Below, piece after piece: positions 15,767 to 24,716 of a DNA stretch of 64,000 nt. The stretch's first letter is position 1, and every line of letters starts with the position of its first letter. Location of the stretch: the NCBI RefSeq assembly GCF_011044995.1, contig NZ_JAAKZW010000007.1:31208-95207 (forward strand), written 5' to 3'. Under the pieces are notes generated by a model. It did not search any database and was not told the DNA's origin. It saw only the letters and a list, made by a program, of their open reading frames with translations. The position numbers were made by a program, and so were the translations under genes. The DNA comes from Streptomyces mesophilus (GTDB lineage Bacteria > Actinomycetota > Actinomycetes > Streptomycetales > Streptomycetaceae).

Positions 15767-17128
15767 ATGTCCAGCACTACCGAGCAGTTGACGGATATCG
15801 AAGGTCTCTCGGCCACGACCCTGCTGCGGTTCGCCACGGCGGGGAGCGTCGACGACGGCAAGTCCACCCTCGTGGGGCGCCTCCTGCACGACTCCAAGTC
15901 GATCCTCACCGACCAGCTGGAGGCCGTCGAGCGGGTCTCCGCGAGCCGTGGCCAGGACGCTCCCGACCTGGCGCTGCTCACCGACGGGCTGCGCGCGGAG
16001 CGCGAGCAGGGCATCACCATCGATGTCGCCTACCGCTACTTCGCCACCGCACAGCGCCGTTTCATCCTCGCGGACACTCCCGGGCACGTGCAGTACACCC
16101 GGAACATGGTCACCGGCGCCTCGACCGCCGAGCTGACGGTGATCCTGGTCGACGCCCGCAACGGGGTCGTCGAGCAGACCCGCCGCCATGCCGCGATCGC
16201 CGCGCTCCTTCGTGTGCCGCACGTGGTGCTCGCGGTGAACAAGATGGACCTCGTCGGCTACGAGGAGTCCGTCTTCGCCGCGATCGCCACCGAGTTCACC
16301 ACGTACGCAAAGGAGTTGGGCGTTCCGGAGATCACCGCGATCCCGATCTCCGCGCTCGCCGGCGACAACGTGGTGGAGCCGTCCGCGCACATGGACTGGT
16401 ACCCGGGCCCCACGTTCCTGGAGCACCTGGAGACCGTCCCGGTCAGCCACGACCTCGCCACCTGCCACGCCCGCTTCCCGGTCCAGGTCGTCATCCGGCC
16501 GCAGACCGCCGAGCACCCCGACTACCGCGGGTACGCGGGACAGATCGCCGCCGGTACGTTCCGGGTCGGCGAGGAGGTCAAGGTCCTGCCCTCCGGGCGG
16601 AGTTCGAAGATCTCCGGGATCGACCTGCTCGGCAAGAGTGTGGATGTGGCCTGGACGCCGCAGTCGGTGACGCTGCTGCTCGAGGACGACATCGACATCT
16701 CGCGCGGCGACCTGATCGTGCCCGCCCATGACGCCCCGGCCACCAGCCAGGACATCGAGGCCACGGTCTGCCACGTGGCCGACCGGCCGCTGACCGTCGG
16801 CCAGCGCGTGCTGCTCAAGCACACCACCCGTACGGTCAAGGCGATCGTCAAGGAGATCCCGTCGCGCCTCACGCTCGACGACCTCTCCCAGCACCCGGAG
16901 CCCGGGCAGCTGGTCGCCAACGACATCGGCCGTGTGAAGGTCCGCACCGCCGAACCTCTCGCTCTCGACTCGTACGCCGATTCGCGGCGCACCGGGTCCT
17001 TCCTCCTGATCGACCCGGCGGACGGGACGACGCTCGCGGCCGGCATGTCCGGCGAGGCGTTCGCACAGCCCGACGAGCCCGGCTCCGAGACCAAGTCCGC
17101 CCCTGACGAAGAGGGTTGGGATTTCTGA
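15767..17128 (+). CDS. cysN: Sulfate adenylyltransferase subunit 1 (GTPase)
   Basis: The 453-residue subunit is an EF-Tu-like GTPase that drives sulfate activation by CysD. GTP-binding motifs are complete: GSVDDGKSTLVGRLL (G1), EQGITIDVAYRYF (G2), DTPGHVQYTRNM (G3), NKMD (G4) and the G5 region PISALAGDN. Domains II and III follow. There is no C-terminal APS kinase fusion, in keeping with the separate cysC. The ATG begins on the base after the cysD stop. Confidence 0.96.
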   Translation: MSSTTEQLTDIEGLSATTLLRFATAGSVDDGKSTLVGRLLHDSKSILTDQLEAVERVSASRGQDAPDLALLTDGLRAEREQGITIDVAYRYFATAQRRFILADTPGHVQYTRNMVTGASTAELTVILVDARNGVVEQTRRHAAIAALLRVPHVVLAVNKMDLVGYEESVFAAIATEFTTYAKELGVPEITAIPISALAGDNVVEPSAHMDWYPGPTFLEHLETVPVSHDLATCHARFPVQVVIRPQTAEHPDYRGYAGQIAAGTFRVGEEVKVLPSGRSSKISGIDLLGKSVDVAWTPQSVTLLLEDDIDISRGDLIVPAHDAPATSQDIEATVCHVADRPLTVGQRVLLKHTTRTVKAIVKEIPSRLTLDDLSQHPEPGQLVANDIGRVKVRTAEPLALDSYADSRRTGSFLLIDPADGTTLAAGMSGEAFAQPDEPGSETKSAPDEEGWDF

Positions 17129-17229
17129 TGGCCATCGACGTGTACGCGACCTTCGCGAAGGAGGGCGGCCGAGTCGGCAGCGGCGCCCTGGGCTCCGGTA
17201 CCGGGGGTGTCGCGCGATGTGTGCGCTGA
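17128..17229 (+). CDS. Possible 33-residue hypothetical protein coupled to cysN
   Basis: An ATG overlaps the cysN stop (TGATG) and opens MAIDVYATFAKEGGRVGSGALG followed by a Gly-rich tail ending RCVR. The overlap style matches the rest of the operon, and the N-terminal half reads as a real helix. There is no recognised family. It could equally be a vestige or a chance frame; 128 bases then follow before ssuA. Confidence 0.35.
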   Translation: MAIDVYATFAKEGGRVGSGALGSGTGGVARCVR

Positions 17230-17357
17230 CCCGCACGAGCGCCCTGCGCGCCGACGCCCTCGCCGTAAGACGACATCGAAGACCTGCCGAACTCCCGGCC
17301 GCGTACCCGCACTTCAGGGGGACGTAAGAACCGGGCCTCCGAGAGGAAACACCTCCC

Positions 17358-18494
17358 GTGCCTGCCATCAGTTCATCCCGTTCCACCCGTAACACCGCAC
17401 GCCAGCGCCTCGCCGTCGCGGCGATCACGCTGCCGATGCTCGCCCTCACCGCCTGCGGATACGGCTCCAACGCCGAGGACAAGGGCGGCGACAAGGCCTC
17501 CCCCGTCGCCCAGGGGAAGGCGATCGACGGCCTCTCCGAAGTCAAGATCGGCTACTTCGCCAACGTCACCCACGGCACCGCCCTGGTCGGCCTCGGCGAG
17601 AACGGCCTGATCCAGAAGGAGCTGGGCGGCACCAAGGTCAAGTCCCAGGTCTTCAACGCGGGCCCCGCCGAGATCGAGGCGCTGAACTCCGGCGCCATCG
17701 ACATCGGGTGGATCGGCCCCTCGCCGGCCATCAACGGCTACACCAAGTCCCAGGGCAAGAGCCTGCGCATCGTCTCGGGCTCCGCGTCCGGCGGTGTCTC
17801 GCTCGTGGTGAACCCGAAGAAGATCAAGTCGCTCGACGACCTCAAGGGCAAGACGATCGCGACCCCGCAGCTGGGCAACACCCAGGACGTCGCGCTCCTC
17901 AACTACCTGGCCGAGAAGGGCCACAAGGTCGACGCGACCAGCGGCAAGGGCGACGTCAACATCGCCCGTACGGACAACAAGGTCACGCCGATCGCCTTCA
18001 AGAGCGGCGACATCGACGGCGCCTGGGTGCCCGAGCCGACCGCGTCCAAGCTGGTCGCCGAAGGCGGCAAGGTGCTGCTCGACGAGAAGGAGCTGTGGGA
18101 CGACGGAAAGTTCGTGATCACGAACATCATCGTCCGCCAGGAGTTCCTGGAGAAGCACCCGAAGGTCGTCGAGGCCGTCCTGCGCGGCTCGGTGAACACC
18201 AACGTGTGGATCAGCAAGAACCCGGACGAGGCCAAGAAGGCTATCAACGCGGTGCTCAAGGAGGAGACCGGCAAGCCGTTGCCGGCCGACATCCTCGACC
18301 CGGCGTTCAAGAACGTCGAGTTCCTCGACGACCCGCTGGCCTCGACCCTGCGTGACGAGGCCCAGCACGCGGTGAAGGCCGGACTGCTCAAGGACCCGCT
18401 GCTCGACGGCATCTACGACCTGCGTCCGCTCAACAAGGTCCTGAGCGCCGCGGGCAAGCCCTCGGTCGACGACGCCGGTCTCGGCGCCAAGTAA
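17358..18494 (+). CDS. ssuA: Aliphatic sulfonate/sulfate-ester ABC transporter substrate-binding lipoprotein
   Basis: The 378-residue product starts at GTG and has a lipoprotein signal ending in the lipobox LTAC. The mature part has the SsuA/TauA fold: IDGLSEVKIGYFANVTHGTALVGL, NAGPAEIEALNSGAIDIGWIGPSP, KGKTIATPQLGNTQDVALLNYL and WVPEPTASKLVAEGG. It would bind sulfonates or related sulfur sources outside the membrane and deliver them to the permease. Its place after the cys genes supports a sulfur role over the nitrate or thiamine-precursor relatives of this family. GAGAGGA precedes the start. Confidence 0.88.
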   Translation: MPAISSSRSTRNTARQRLAVAAITLPMLALTACGYGSNAEDKGGDKASPVAQGKAIDGLSEVKIGYFANVTHGTALVGLGENGLIQKELGGTKVKSQVFNAGPAEIEALNSGAIDIGWIGPSPAINGYTKSQGKSLRIVSGSASGGVSLVVNPKKIKSLDDLKGKTIATPQLGNTQDVALLNYLAEKGHKVDATSGKGDVNIARTDNKVTPIAFKSGDIDGAWVPEPTASKLVAEGGKVLLDEKELWDDGKFVITNIIVRQEFLEKHPKVVEAVLRGSVNTNVWISKNPDEAKKAINAVLKEETGKPLPADILDPAFKNVEFLDDPLASTLRDEAQHAVKAGLLKDPLLDGIYDLRPLNKVLSAAGKPSVDDAGLGAK

Positions 18495-18538
18495 GCCCAG
18501 TCCCTGTAGCCCCAGTCCTTGTAAGCCAGTCCCTTTCA
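18490..18538. repeat. Three imperfect 15-bp repeats at the ssuA stop codon
   Basis: The tract reads AAGTAAGCCCAGTCCCT, GTAGCCCCAGTCCTT and GTAAGCCAGTCCC. The first copy contains the ssuA TAA stop. It lies in the 67-base gap between ssuA and ssuB. Confidence 0.6.
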
Positions 18539-18561
18539 CGAGACCCCAGGAGGTGACGGTC

Positions 18562-19362
18562 ATGGCAGCCACGCTCACCGAGGCCGCAGTGGACAAGTCG
18601 ACGTCTGTTGACGGCTCGTACGCCGCTCGGCTCTCGCACGTCTCCAAGTCCTTCGGCCGGCCGGGCGCCCAGCAGTTGGTGCTCGACGACATCACCCTCG
18701 ATGTCGCGCCGGGCGAGTTCGTCACGCTCCTGGGGGCCTCGGGCTGCGGTAAGTCCACGCTGCTCAACCTGGTCGCGGGCCTCGACAAGCCGAGCGCCGG
18801 CGAGATCGACGTGCCGGGCGGACGTCCGGCCCTGATGTTCCAGGAGCACGCCCTTTTCCCGTGGCTCACCGCGGGCAAGAACATCGAACTCGCCCTGAAG
18901 ATGCGCGGTCTCGCCAAGACCGAGCGGCGCGACGAGGCCGAGCGGCTGCTCGAGATCGTTCGCCTCAAGGGCGCCTACGGCAAGCGGGTGCACGAGCTGT
19001 CCGGCGGTATGCGCCAGCGGGTCGCGCTGGCCCGTGCCATCGCGCAGGACAGCCAACTGCTCCTGATGGACGAGCCGTTCGCCGCGCTCGACGCCATCAC
19101 GCGTGATGTGCTGCACGACGAGCTGACCCGCATCTGGCGCGAGACGCAGCTCTCCGTCCTGTTCGTCACGCACAACGTGCGCGAGGCGGTGCGGCTCGCC
19201 GAGCGCGTCGTGCTGCTCTCCTCGCGCCCCGGGCGCATCGCCCGTGAGTGGGAGGTCGGGATCCCGCAGCCGCGCCGGATCGAGGACAGCGCGGTCGCCG
19301 ACCTCTCCATCGAGATCACCGAACAACTGCGGGGGGAGATCCGCCGACATGGCCAGCACTGA
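18562..19362 (+). CDS. ssuB: Sulfonate-type ABC transporter ATP-binding protein
   Basis: The 266-residue ATPase has Walker A GASGCGKST, Q-loop in MFQEHALFPWL, signature LSGGMRQRVALARAI, Walker B LLLMDEPFAALD and the H-switch in FVTHNVREA. The ATG at 18562 was chosen over GTG 18553 because AGGAGG directly overlaps that GTG and sits eight bases before the ATG. It energises import with SsuA and SsuC, with which it is clustered; its 3' end overlaps the permease start by 14 bases. Confidence 0.92.
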   Translation: MAATLTEAAVDKSTSVDGSYAARLSHVSKSFGRPGAQQLVLDDITLDVAPGEFVTLLGASGCGKSTLLNLVAGLDKPSAGEIDVPGGRPALMFQEHALFPWLTAGKNIELALKMRGLAKTERRDEAERLLEIVRLKGAYGKRVHELSGGMRQRVALARAIAQDSQLLLMDEPFAALDAITRDVLHDELTRIWRETQLSVLFVTHNVREAVRLAERVVLLSSRPGRIAREWEVGIPQPRRIEDSAVADLSIEITEQLRGEIRRHGQH

Positions 19363-20260
19363 GACCACTTCCGATACGCCGGATACGAAGAGCGGCAAGG
19401 ACTCCTCCGACCTCGCCGGTCTGGAGGCGGGCCTCGACGCCCTGGAGACGCAGACCGCCCAGCGCACCGCGTGGGGCCGCAAGTTCCTCTCCAAGGCACT
19501 GCCTCCGCTGGTGGCCATCGGGCTCGTCCTCGCCCTGTGGCAGCTCGCGTACCACTTCAAGGTCAAGGAGCACTATCTGCTCCCGAGCCCCGCGGACGTG
19601 GGCCGCACACTTCAGGAGAAGTGGCTCGAAGGCACCCTGCTCGACTACGTGTGGACCTCGCTGTCGCGTGGTGCGCTCGGCTTCCTGATCTCGGTCGCGA
19701 TCGGTACGCCGCTGGGTCTGATCGTGGCCCGCGTCAAGGTCGTACGGGCCGCGATCGGGCCGATCCTGTCCGGTCTGCAGTCGCTGCCGTCGGTGGCGTG
19801 GGTGCCGGCCGCGATCATCTGGTTCGGCCTGAGCGACGCCACCATCTACGCGGTGGTGCTGCTCGGCGCGGTCCCGTCGATCGCCAACGGCCTGGTGGCC
19901 GGTGTCGACCAGGTGCCGCCGCTGTATCTGCGGGCGGGCCGGGTGATCGGCGCGACGGGGCTCAACGGCGTACGCCATGTCCTGCTTCCCGCCGCGCTGC
20001 CCGGCTACATCGCGGGCCTCAAGCAGGGCTGGGCCTTCTCCTGGCGCTCCCTGATGGCGGCCGAACTGATCGTGAACGCCGCCGATCTGGGCGTCGGGCT
20101 CGGCCAGCTCCTCGAACAGGGCCGTGAACTGCAGGACATGTCCTGGGTGCTCAGCGCGATCCTGCTGATCCTGATCGTGGGCATCGGCATCGAGCTGCTG
20201 CTCTTCGCCCCCATCGAGCGCCGCGTCCTGCGCAGCCGCGGCCTGCTGACCAAGAGCTGA
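19349..20260 (+). CDS. ssuC: Sulfonate-type ABC transporter permease
   Basis: The 303-residue membrane protein has a Ser/Thr-rich cytoplasmic N-terminus, then about six membrane helices, including LPPLVAIGLVLALWQLAYHF and GALGFLISVAIGTPLGLIVA, and the ATPase-coupling EAA-like loop LYLRAGRVIGATGLNGVRHVLLPAALPGYIAGL. This is the SsuC/TauC class. The ATG at 19349 follows GGGGGGAG and overlaps ssuB. Confidence 0.92.
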   Translation: MASTETTSDTPDTKSGKDSSDLAGLEAGLDALETQTAQRTAWGRKFLSKALPPLVAIGLVLALWQLAYHFKVKEHYLLPSPADVGRTLQEKWLEGTLLDYVWTSLSRGALGFLISVAIGTPLGLIVARVKVVRAAIGPILSGLQSLPSVAWVPAAIIWFGLSDATIYAVVLLGAVPSIANGLVAGVDQVPPLYLRAGRVIGATGLNGVRHVLLPAALPGYIAGLKQGWAFSWRSLMAAELIVNAADLGVGLGQLLEQGRELQDMSWVLSAILLILIVGIGIELLLFAPIERRVLRSRGLLTKS

Positions 20261-20266
20261 TCCGCC

Positions 20267-21040
20267 ATGCGCCCGACGGCCATTTCAGGCCCCACCCTCC
20301 TCGTCATCGCCCACGGCAGCCGCGACCCGCGCCATGCCCGCACCGTGCACGCCCTGGTGCGGCGGGTGCGGGCGCAGCGGCCCGGGCTGCGGGTGGAGAC
20401 GGGGTTCCTGGACTTCAACGCCCCTGCTGTTCCCCGGGTGTTGGAGCGCCTGGCCGCCGAGGGCGCACGGGAGGTCGTGGCGCTTCCGCTGCTGCTCACG
20501 CACGCGTTCCACGCGAAGGCGGACATACCCGCCGTGCTGCACGAGGCGGCCGTCAGGCTGCCGGGGCTCCGGGTGCGGCAGGCGCCGGTGCTCGGCCCGT
20601 CGCCGCTGCTGATCAACGCTCTTGAGCGGCGGTTGTACGAAGCCGGGGTGCGCCCCGGTGAACGCGGCTCGACCGGGGTCGTCCTGGCCTCGGCGGGCTC
20701 TTCGGACCCGGAGGCGATCGCAGTGATCGCAGAAATCGCGCGGGAGTGGCGGCGCACCGGTTGGTGTGCCGTGCGGCCTGCGTTCGCCTCCGCATCTCTG
20801 CCTCGTACACAAGACGCCGTACGGGAACTGCGCGCCGAGGGCGTACGGAACATCGCGGTCGCTCCGTACGTCCTCGCGCCGGGCTTTCTGCCGGACCGGA
20901 TCGCGCGGGGTGCGCGGGAAGCGGGCGCGGACGTCCTGGCCGATGTGCTCGGCCCGGCGCCCGAGGTGGCGCGGCTGCTGCTCGCCCGGTACGACGAGTG
21001 CCGGATGGCCCTGCCCCTTCAGCCGGCGCTCACCGCGTGA
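20267..21040 (+). CDS. Sirohydrochlorin chelatase (CbiX/SirB type)
   Basis: The 257-residue protein has two CbiX half-domains. The first has LLVIAHGSRDPRHARTV with the catalytic-type His and LLLTHAFHAKADIP with the second metal His; the second half has VVLASAGSSDPEAIAVI and VAPYVLAPGFLPDRI. It would insert iron into sirohydrochlorin, making the siroheme that the sulfite reductase needs, which explains its place six bases after ssuC. Cobalt chelation for cobalamin is possible, but no cob genes are nearby. Confidence 0.88.
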   Translation: MRPTAISGPTLLVIAHGSRDPRHARTVHALVRRVRAQRPGLRVETGFLDFNAPAVPRVLERLAAEGAREVVALPLLLTHAFHAKADIPAVLHEAAVRLPGLRVRQAPVLGPSPLLINALERRLYEAGVRPGERGSTGVVLASAGSSDPEAIAVIAEIAREWRRTGWCAVRPAFASASLPRTQDAVRELRAEGVRNIAVAPYVLAPGFLPDRIARGAREAGADVLADVLGPAPEVARLLLARYDECRMALPLQPALTA

Positions 21041-21097
21041 CGGCTCTTGTCCGGAACCTGGTTGCCGAGACGCGACGGTTTGCCTAGCGTCGGCCAG

Positions 21098-21631
21098 GTG
21101 ACTCCTGAACTGCGGACCGAACGCCTGGTTCTGACCCCGTATGTCCCGGCGGACGAAGAGGACTTCGTGGGCCTCTTCCAGGACGCGGCGTCCGGCCAGT
21201 GGTTCTGGGACGGGCCCGAACGGCGTCCCGCCGCCGAGGACCGCGCCCTGTTCGGCCGGATCTTCAGCATGATCTACGCCGAGGACCGCTTCCCCGTGTG
21301 GGCGGTGCGCCATGAGGGCCGCTTCATCGGCCACGCGGAGATCAAGCCCTCACCCGAGTCCTGGCTGAACGGCCACGAGATCGTCTACGGCCTCACGGCG
21401 AACAGCTGGGGCCATGGCTTCGGCACCGAACTGGCCGCCGCGCTCACGGCGTACGGCCATGACGCGCTCCACCTCACCGAGGTGCACGCGACCGTGAACG
21501 CGGAGAACGCGCGCTCGCTCAAGGTCCTGAAGAAGATCGGCTTCGTGCACACCAAGGACGTCCGCGAGGACGACGGCAGCACGACCCAGCTGCTCACGCA
21601 CCGGACGGGGTCCGATAGCGTCCGCATATGA
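21098..21631 (+). CDS. GNAT-family acetyltransferase (RimJ/RimL-like)
   Basis: The 177-residue product begins VTPELRTERLVLTPYVPADEEDF, the typical Acetyltransf_3 start, and has the acetyl-CoA loop TANSWGHGFGTELAAALTAYGHD and HATVNAENARSLKVLKKIGF. Such enzymes acetylate N-termini or small molecules; the target is unknown. GTG 21098 was chosen because the domain starts there and a TAGCGT hexamer sits seven bases upstream (leaderless pattern). It overlaps the aldo/keto reductase by four bases. Confidence 0.88.
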   Translation: MTPELRTERLVLTPYVPADEEDFVGLFQDAASGQWFWDGPERRPAAEDRALFGRIFSMIYAEDRFPVWAVRHEGRFIGHAEIKPSPESWLNGHEIVYGLTANSWGHGFGTELAAALTAYGHDALHLTEVHATVNAENARSLKVLKKIGFVHTKDVREDDGSTTQLLTHRTGSDSVRI

Positions 21632-22482
21632 TCGATCATTTTTCGCTCGGCGGTGACCTGGACATACGGCGGCTCGGATACGGCACGGCCCAGCTGGCCG
21701 GGCAGCCCGGCTACTGGGGCCCGCGCGGTCCGGCCGCGGATGCGGTGGCGGTACTGCGGCGGGCGGTCGAGCGGGGTGTGACGCTGATCGACACGGCGGA
21801 CAACTACGGTCCGTCGGTCGCCGAGGAGCTGGTCGCCGAGGCCCTCCACCCGTATCCCGCGCACCTGGTGATCGCCACCAAGGGTGGTGTGGTGCGGACC
21901 AGTTCGAGCGCGTGGCACATCGACGGCCGCCCCGCGAGCCTGCGCGCGATGTGCGAGGCGAGTCTGCGGCGGCTGCGGGTCGACCGTATCGACCTCTACC
22001 AGCTGCACCGGCTCGACCCGCAGGTCCCGCTCGCCGACCAGCTCGGCACGCTGGCGGAGCTGCGGTCCGAGGGCAAGGTGCGCCATGTCGGCCTGGACAC
22101 GATCACGGCCGAGGACCTGACGCGGGCGCTCGACCTGGACATCGTCCCGATCGCCTCGGTCCAGAACCTCTACAACCTCCTCGACCGCACCTCCGACCCG
22201 CTCCTGAAGCTGTGCGAGCAGCACGGCATCGCGTTCCTGCCGTGGTTCCCGCTGGGCAACGGGGCGTTGACCGAGGATCCGGTGTGCGCCTCGGTGGCGC
22301 GCGCCCATGACGCGACGCCCGGTCAGATCGCGCTGGCCTGGCTGCTGCACCACTCCCCCGTGCTGTGTCCGACTCCGGGCACGGGCTCGCTCGCGCACCT
22401 GGAGGAGAACCTGGACGCGGGAGCCGTGCGCCTGACCGCCGAGGAGCTGGCGCGGCTGGACGGGCTCACGCCTCAGGGGTGA
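21628..22482 (+). CDS. Aldo/keto reductase
   Basis: The 284-residue TIM-barrel oxidoreductase has the catalytic Asp and Tyr in LIDTADNYGPS, the Lys in VIATKGGVV, and the His in YQLHRLDPQVPL, a full AKR tetrad. The C-terminus has TPGTGSLAHLEENLDA, which grips NADPH. Substrate unknown. Its ATG overlaps the upstream stop, but a second TAGCGT six bases ahead of the ATG suggests an additional leaderless promoter inside the end of the acetyltransferase gene. Confidence 0.92.
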   Translation: MIDHFSLGGDLDIRRLGYGTAQLAGQPGYWGPRGPAADAVAVLRRAVERGVTLIDTADNYGPSVAEELVAEALHPYPAHLVIATKGGVVRTSSSAWHIDGRPASLRAMCEASLRRLRVDRIDLYQLHRLDPQVPLADQLGTLAELRSEGKVRHVGLDTITAEDLTRALDLDIVPIASVQNLYNLLDRTSDPLLKLCEQHGIAFLPWFPLGNGALTEDPVCASVARAHDATPGQIALAWLLHHSPVLCPTPGTGSLAHLEENLDAGAVRLTAEELARLDGLTPQG

Positions 22483-22538
22483 CTGCCCCTCTCGCGCCTC
22501 AGAGGTGGTTCGCCCCTCTCACGCCTCCGGCGTGAACC
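22467..22538. repeat. 26-27-bp tandem repeat spanning both convergent stop codons
   Basis: Units begin at 22467, 22493 and 22520 (partial) with CRCGCCTC followed by GGTG and CGCCCCTCT type sequence. The first contains the aldo/keto reductase stop; the third contains the terminal codons and stop of the convergent SnoaL-like gene. Confidence 0.7.
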
Positions 22539-22890
22539 GCGTGGCCTGGTGGAACCAGAGCCGCCAGCCCTCGGGGGTGCGGCGCCACAGCGAGCTGCGG
22601 TGGGCGCAGCGTCCGCCGTTGTCCGTGTCGAAGGTGAGCTGGACCAGATCGTCGGCGAGCTGGACGCCGCGCATCCGGGACGCGACGATCGGTGAGCCCG
22701 CGTCGAGGCCGCTCTCCTCCAGGGCCGCGATCATCGACGCACGGTCCCAGAAGCGACCGGAGGCACCGAACTCGGTGAACTCCTCGTGCAGCAGCTCCCC
22801 CACCGCCTTCGCGTCCCGGCGTACCTCCGGGTCGAGCAGCCGCAGTTCGCCTTCGATGGCCGCGGTGACGGCGGGGGTCTGCTCAGCCAT
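22519..22890 (-). CDS. SnoaL/NTF2-like DUF4440 protein
   Basis: The 123-residue cone-fold protein has IEGELRLLDPEVRRDAKAVGELLHEEFTEFGASG and WDRASMIAALEE, the DUF4440 start, then beta strands ending LWRRTPEGWRLWFHQATRF. Such proteins are often small-molecule or nucleotide-pool enzymes, or unassigned stress proteins. The ATG overlaps the stop of the upstream DUF1697 gene by eight bases, so the two are a translational pair. Confidence 0.85.
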   Translation of the reverse strand: MAEQTPAVTAAIEGELRLLDPEVRRDAKAVGELLHEEFTEFGASGRFWDRASMIAALEESGLDAGSPIVASRMRGVQLADDLVQLTFDTDNGGRCAHRSSLWRRTPEGWRLWFHQATRFTPEA

Positions 22891-23431
22891 GGGTCAGCTC
22901 CACAAGCTTGGTGACGGTGTTCCAGTTGCGTGTGGTCGCGATCATGCCCTTGGCCATCCGGGGCCGCGACAGGATTTCGGCGAGCTTGGAACGGCCCAGA
23001 CCATCGGGTGCGTAGAGGTAGACGCAGCGGTCGCCGAGGCGGAACTCCTCGGGCAGGAAGGCCGGCTGGTCGAGTTCCGTGTACCGGGCGGGATCAGGCT
23101 GCTCGGAGAGATACGTGATGTGGAGCTGTTTCGGCTCCAGGTCCCCGGCCGGGAAGGGACAGGCCTCGGCGACGTTCCGTAGATACGTGTGATCACGGAC
23201 GAGGCAGTCCACGGGGAAGCCGAAGTGCTGCTCGATGGCGGCCGTGAGGTCGGCCGCGAGGCTCTGCTCGTCCCCCTCGGCGGCACTGAAGAACGCATTG
23301 CCGCTCTGCAGATGGGTGCGGACCTCTCCGTATCCGAGGCCGGTGAGCAGGGTGCGCAGCTCGGCCATGGGGACCTTGGCGCGGCCGCCGACATTGATAC
23401 CGGGAAGGAGCGCCGCATACGTCTTCGTCAT
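22883..23431 (-). CDS. DUF1697-family protein
   Basis: The 182-residue product has the family start TYAALLPGINVGGRAKVPMAELRTLLTGLGYGEVRTHLQSGNAFF and LGRSKLAEILSRPRMAKGMIATTRNWNTVTKLVEL near the C-terminus. The family is widespread in actinobacteria with no established activity. It is paired with the downstream SnoaL-like gene. Confidence 0.88.
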   Translation of the reverse strand: MTKTYAALLPGINVGGRAKVPMAELRTLLTGLGYGEVRTHLQSGNAFFSAAEGDEQSLAADLTAAIEQHFGFPVDCLVRDHTYLRNVAEACPFPAGDLEPKQLHITYLSEQPDPARYTELDQPAFLPEEFRLGDRCVYLYAPDGLGRSKLAEILSRPRMAKGMIATTRNWNTVTKLVELTHG

Positions 23432-23449
23432 GCGGCAGACGATAGGCCC

Positions 23450-23473
23450 CCGCACCGACAACACCCGGTGCGG
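23450..23473 (-). terminator. Probable terminator after the glycosyltransferase gene
   Basis: CCGCACCG and CGGTGCGG form an 8-bp GC stem with an 8-base loop, 35 bases after the glycosyltransferase stop on the minus strand and just before DUF1697. Confidence 0.55.
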
Positions 23474-23507
23474 CCACCGGGCGACCCGGCGACCGCACAC
23501 GCGGGGG

Positions 23508-24704
23508 TCAGTGGCCGGGCAGCTCGGCCTCGATCAGATCGGCCGCCCGCTTGGTGCCACCCTCGGCCGCGGTCTGCGTCTGCAAGTCGGCCAGCCTGCG
23601 GGCGACTTCCGGGTCCGCGCTGATCGTGAGCACGGCCTCGCGCAGCACCTCGGCGGTCGCCTCCTCGGTCGGGATGTGGCGGGCGACGCCGAGCGCCTGG
23701 AGCATGTCCGCGTTGCCGAACTGGTCGACCGCCTGCGGCACCGCGATCATCGGGGTCGCGGTGGCGAGGCCCTCCTGGCTGCCGCCGGCGCCTGCGTGCG
23801 TGATGAACGCGTCCGCCTGACGGAGGATGGCGAGCTGCGGCACCCAGTTGTGCACCTCGATATTGGCCGGGATCTCACCGAGTTCGGCCACCTCGACGTG
23901 CTTGCCGATCTGCAGGACCACATGCCAGTCCGGCAGATCGCCGAAGGCCTTGACGCACTCGCGGTAGAAGCCGGGCTGCTTGGTGAAGGTCGAGCCGAGC
24001 GAGACGAGCAGCACCTTCCCGGCGCCTTCGGGCCGGGCCCACTCCCCTTCGGCACGCTCCCCCTGACAGGCGCCGACGAAGGTGTAGACGGACTCGTCGA
24101 CGCGGTCGGCGTTCGGCTGGAGCGCCTTGGGGATCACCACGAGGCAGCGGTCGGGGCGGCCCATGAAGTTCTCGACCGAGAGGTCCATGCCGTTCTCGGC
24201 GATCCACCCGGCGAACGTGTCGAAGAAGGCCTTGCCGCGCTCCGTCTCCTTCAGCGGATCGAAGAGCGGCTTGCCGACCTCCTCCTCGTATCCCTTCCAG
24301 GCGACGAGGTTCGGCGAGAACTGGACGATCGGCACGCCCCAGCGGTGCGCGAGTACACGGGCCGGGTACGCAGTGATGTCGTAGAGGACGAGGTCCGGCT
24401 CATCGCCCTCGTAGAGCTTCTCGAGCTGGGGCAGCGCCTGGAGGGCGTCGGTCAGGAAGGGCTCGATGTTGTCGATCAGTTCCGTGCCCCAGGCGTCCGG
24501 GTCGTCGTCCGTGGGCAGCGTCGAGGTCCAGATCTTGGGCTCGGCGCCGGCCGCGGCGACCTTGTCGGCGAAGGATTCGGGGATCGCGTACGTGACGCGG
24601 TGGCCGCGGGCGACGAGCTCGCGGATCACCTCCAGGCTGGGGTTCACATGCCCGGAAGCGGCGATGGAGAACATGGCGATGTGCGCGGGCCTGTGAGCTG
24701 TCAT
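23508..24704 (-). CDS. Macrolide-type glycosyltransferase (MGT/OleI family, GT1)
   Basis: The 398-residue enzyme has the MGT N-terminus [33 protein letters not shown] and the C-terminal nucleotide-sugar block [51 protein letters not shown], with the catalytic-type HAG-GG-E and D-Q residues. Close relatives inactivate macrolides by adding glucose to a sugar hydroxyl, so self-protection or resistance is the best guess; no macrolide cluster is present here. TAAGGT six bases before the ATG suggests a leaderless transcript, with a large dyad just upstream that probably controls it. Confidence 0.88.
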   Translation of the reverse strand: MTAHRPAHIAMFSIAASGHVNPSLEVIRELVARGHRVTYAIPESFADKVAAAGAEPKIWTSTLPTDDDPDAWGTELIDNIEPFLTDALQALPQLEKLYEGDEPDLVLYDITAYPARVLAHRWGVPIVQFSPNLVAWKGYEEEVGKPLFDPLKETERGKAFFDTFAGWIAENGMDLSVENFMGRPDRCLVVIPKALQPNADRVDESVYTFVGACQGERAEGEWARPEGAGKVLLVSLGSTFTKQPGFYRECVKAFGDLPDWHVVLQIGKHVEVAELGEIPANIEVHNWVPQLAILRQADAFITHAGAGGSQEGLATATPMIAVPQAVDQFGNADMLQALGVARHIPTEEATAEVLREAVLTISADPEVARRLADLQTQTAAEGGTKRAADLIEAELPGH

Positions 24705-24716
24705 GCGCTCACCTTA

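Noticed and set aside
14672..17545. A 957-residue minus-strand open frame opposite cysD/cysN
   Set aside because: Antisense to well-conserved sulfate adenylyltransferase genes; no recognisable domain.
23508..24704. Part of a macrolide biosynthetic cluster
   Set aside because: Only one glycosyltransferase is present with no polyketide synthase, sugar or tailoring genes nearby, so a stand-alone resistance-type gene is more likely.
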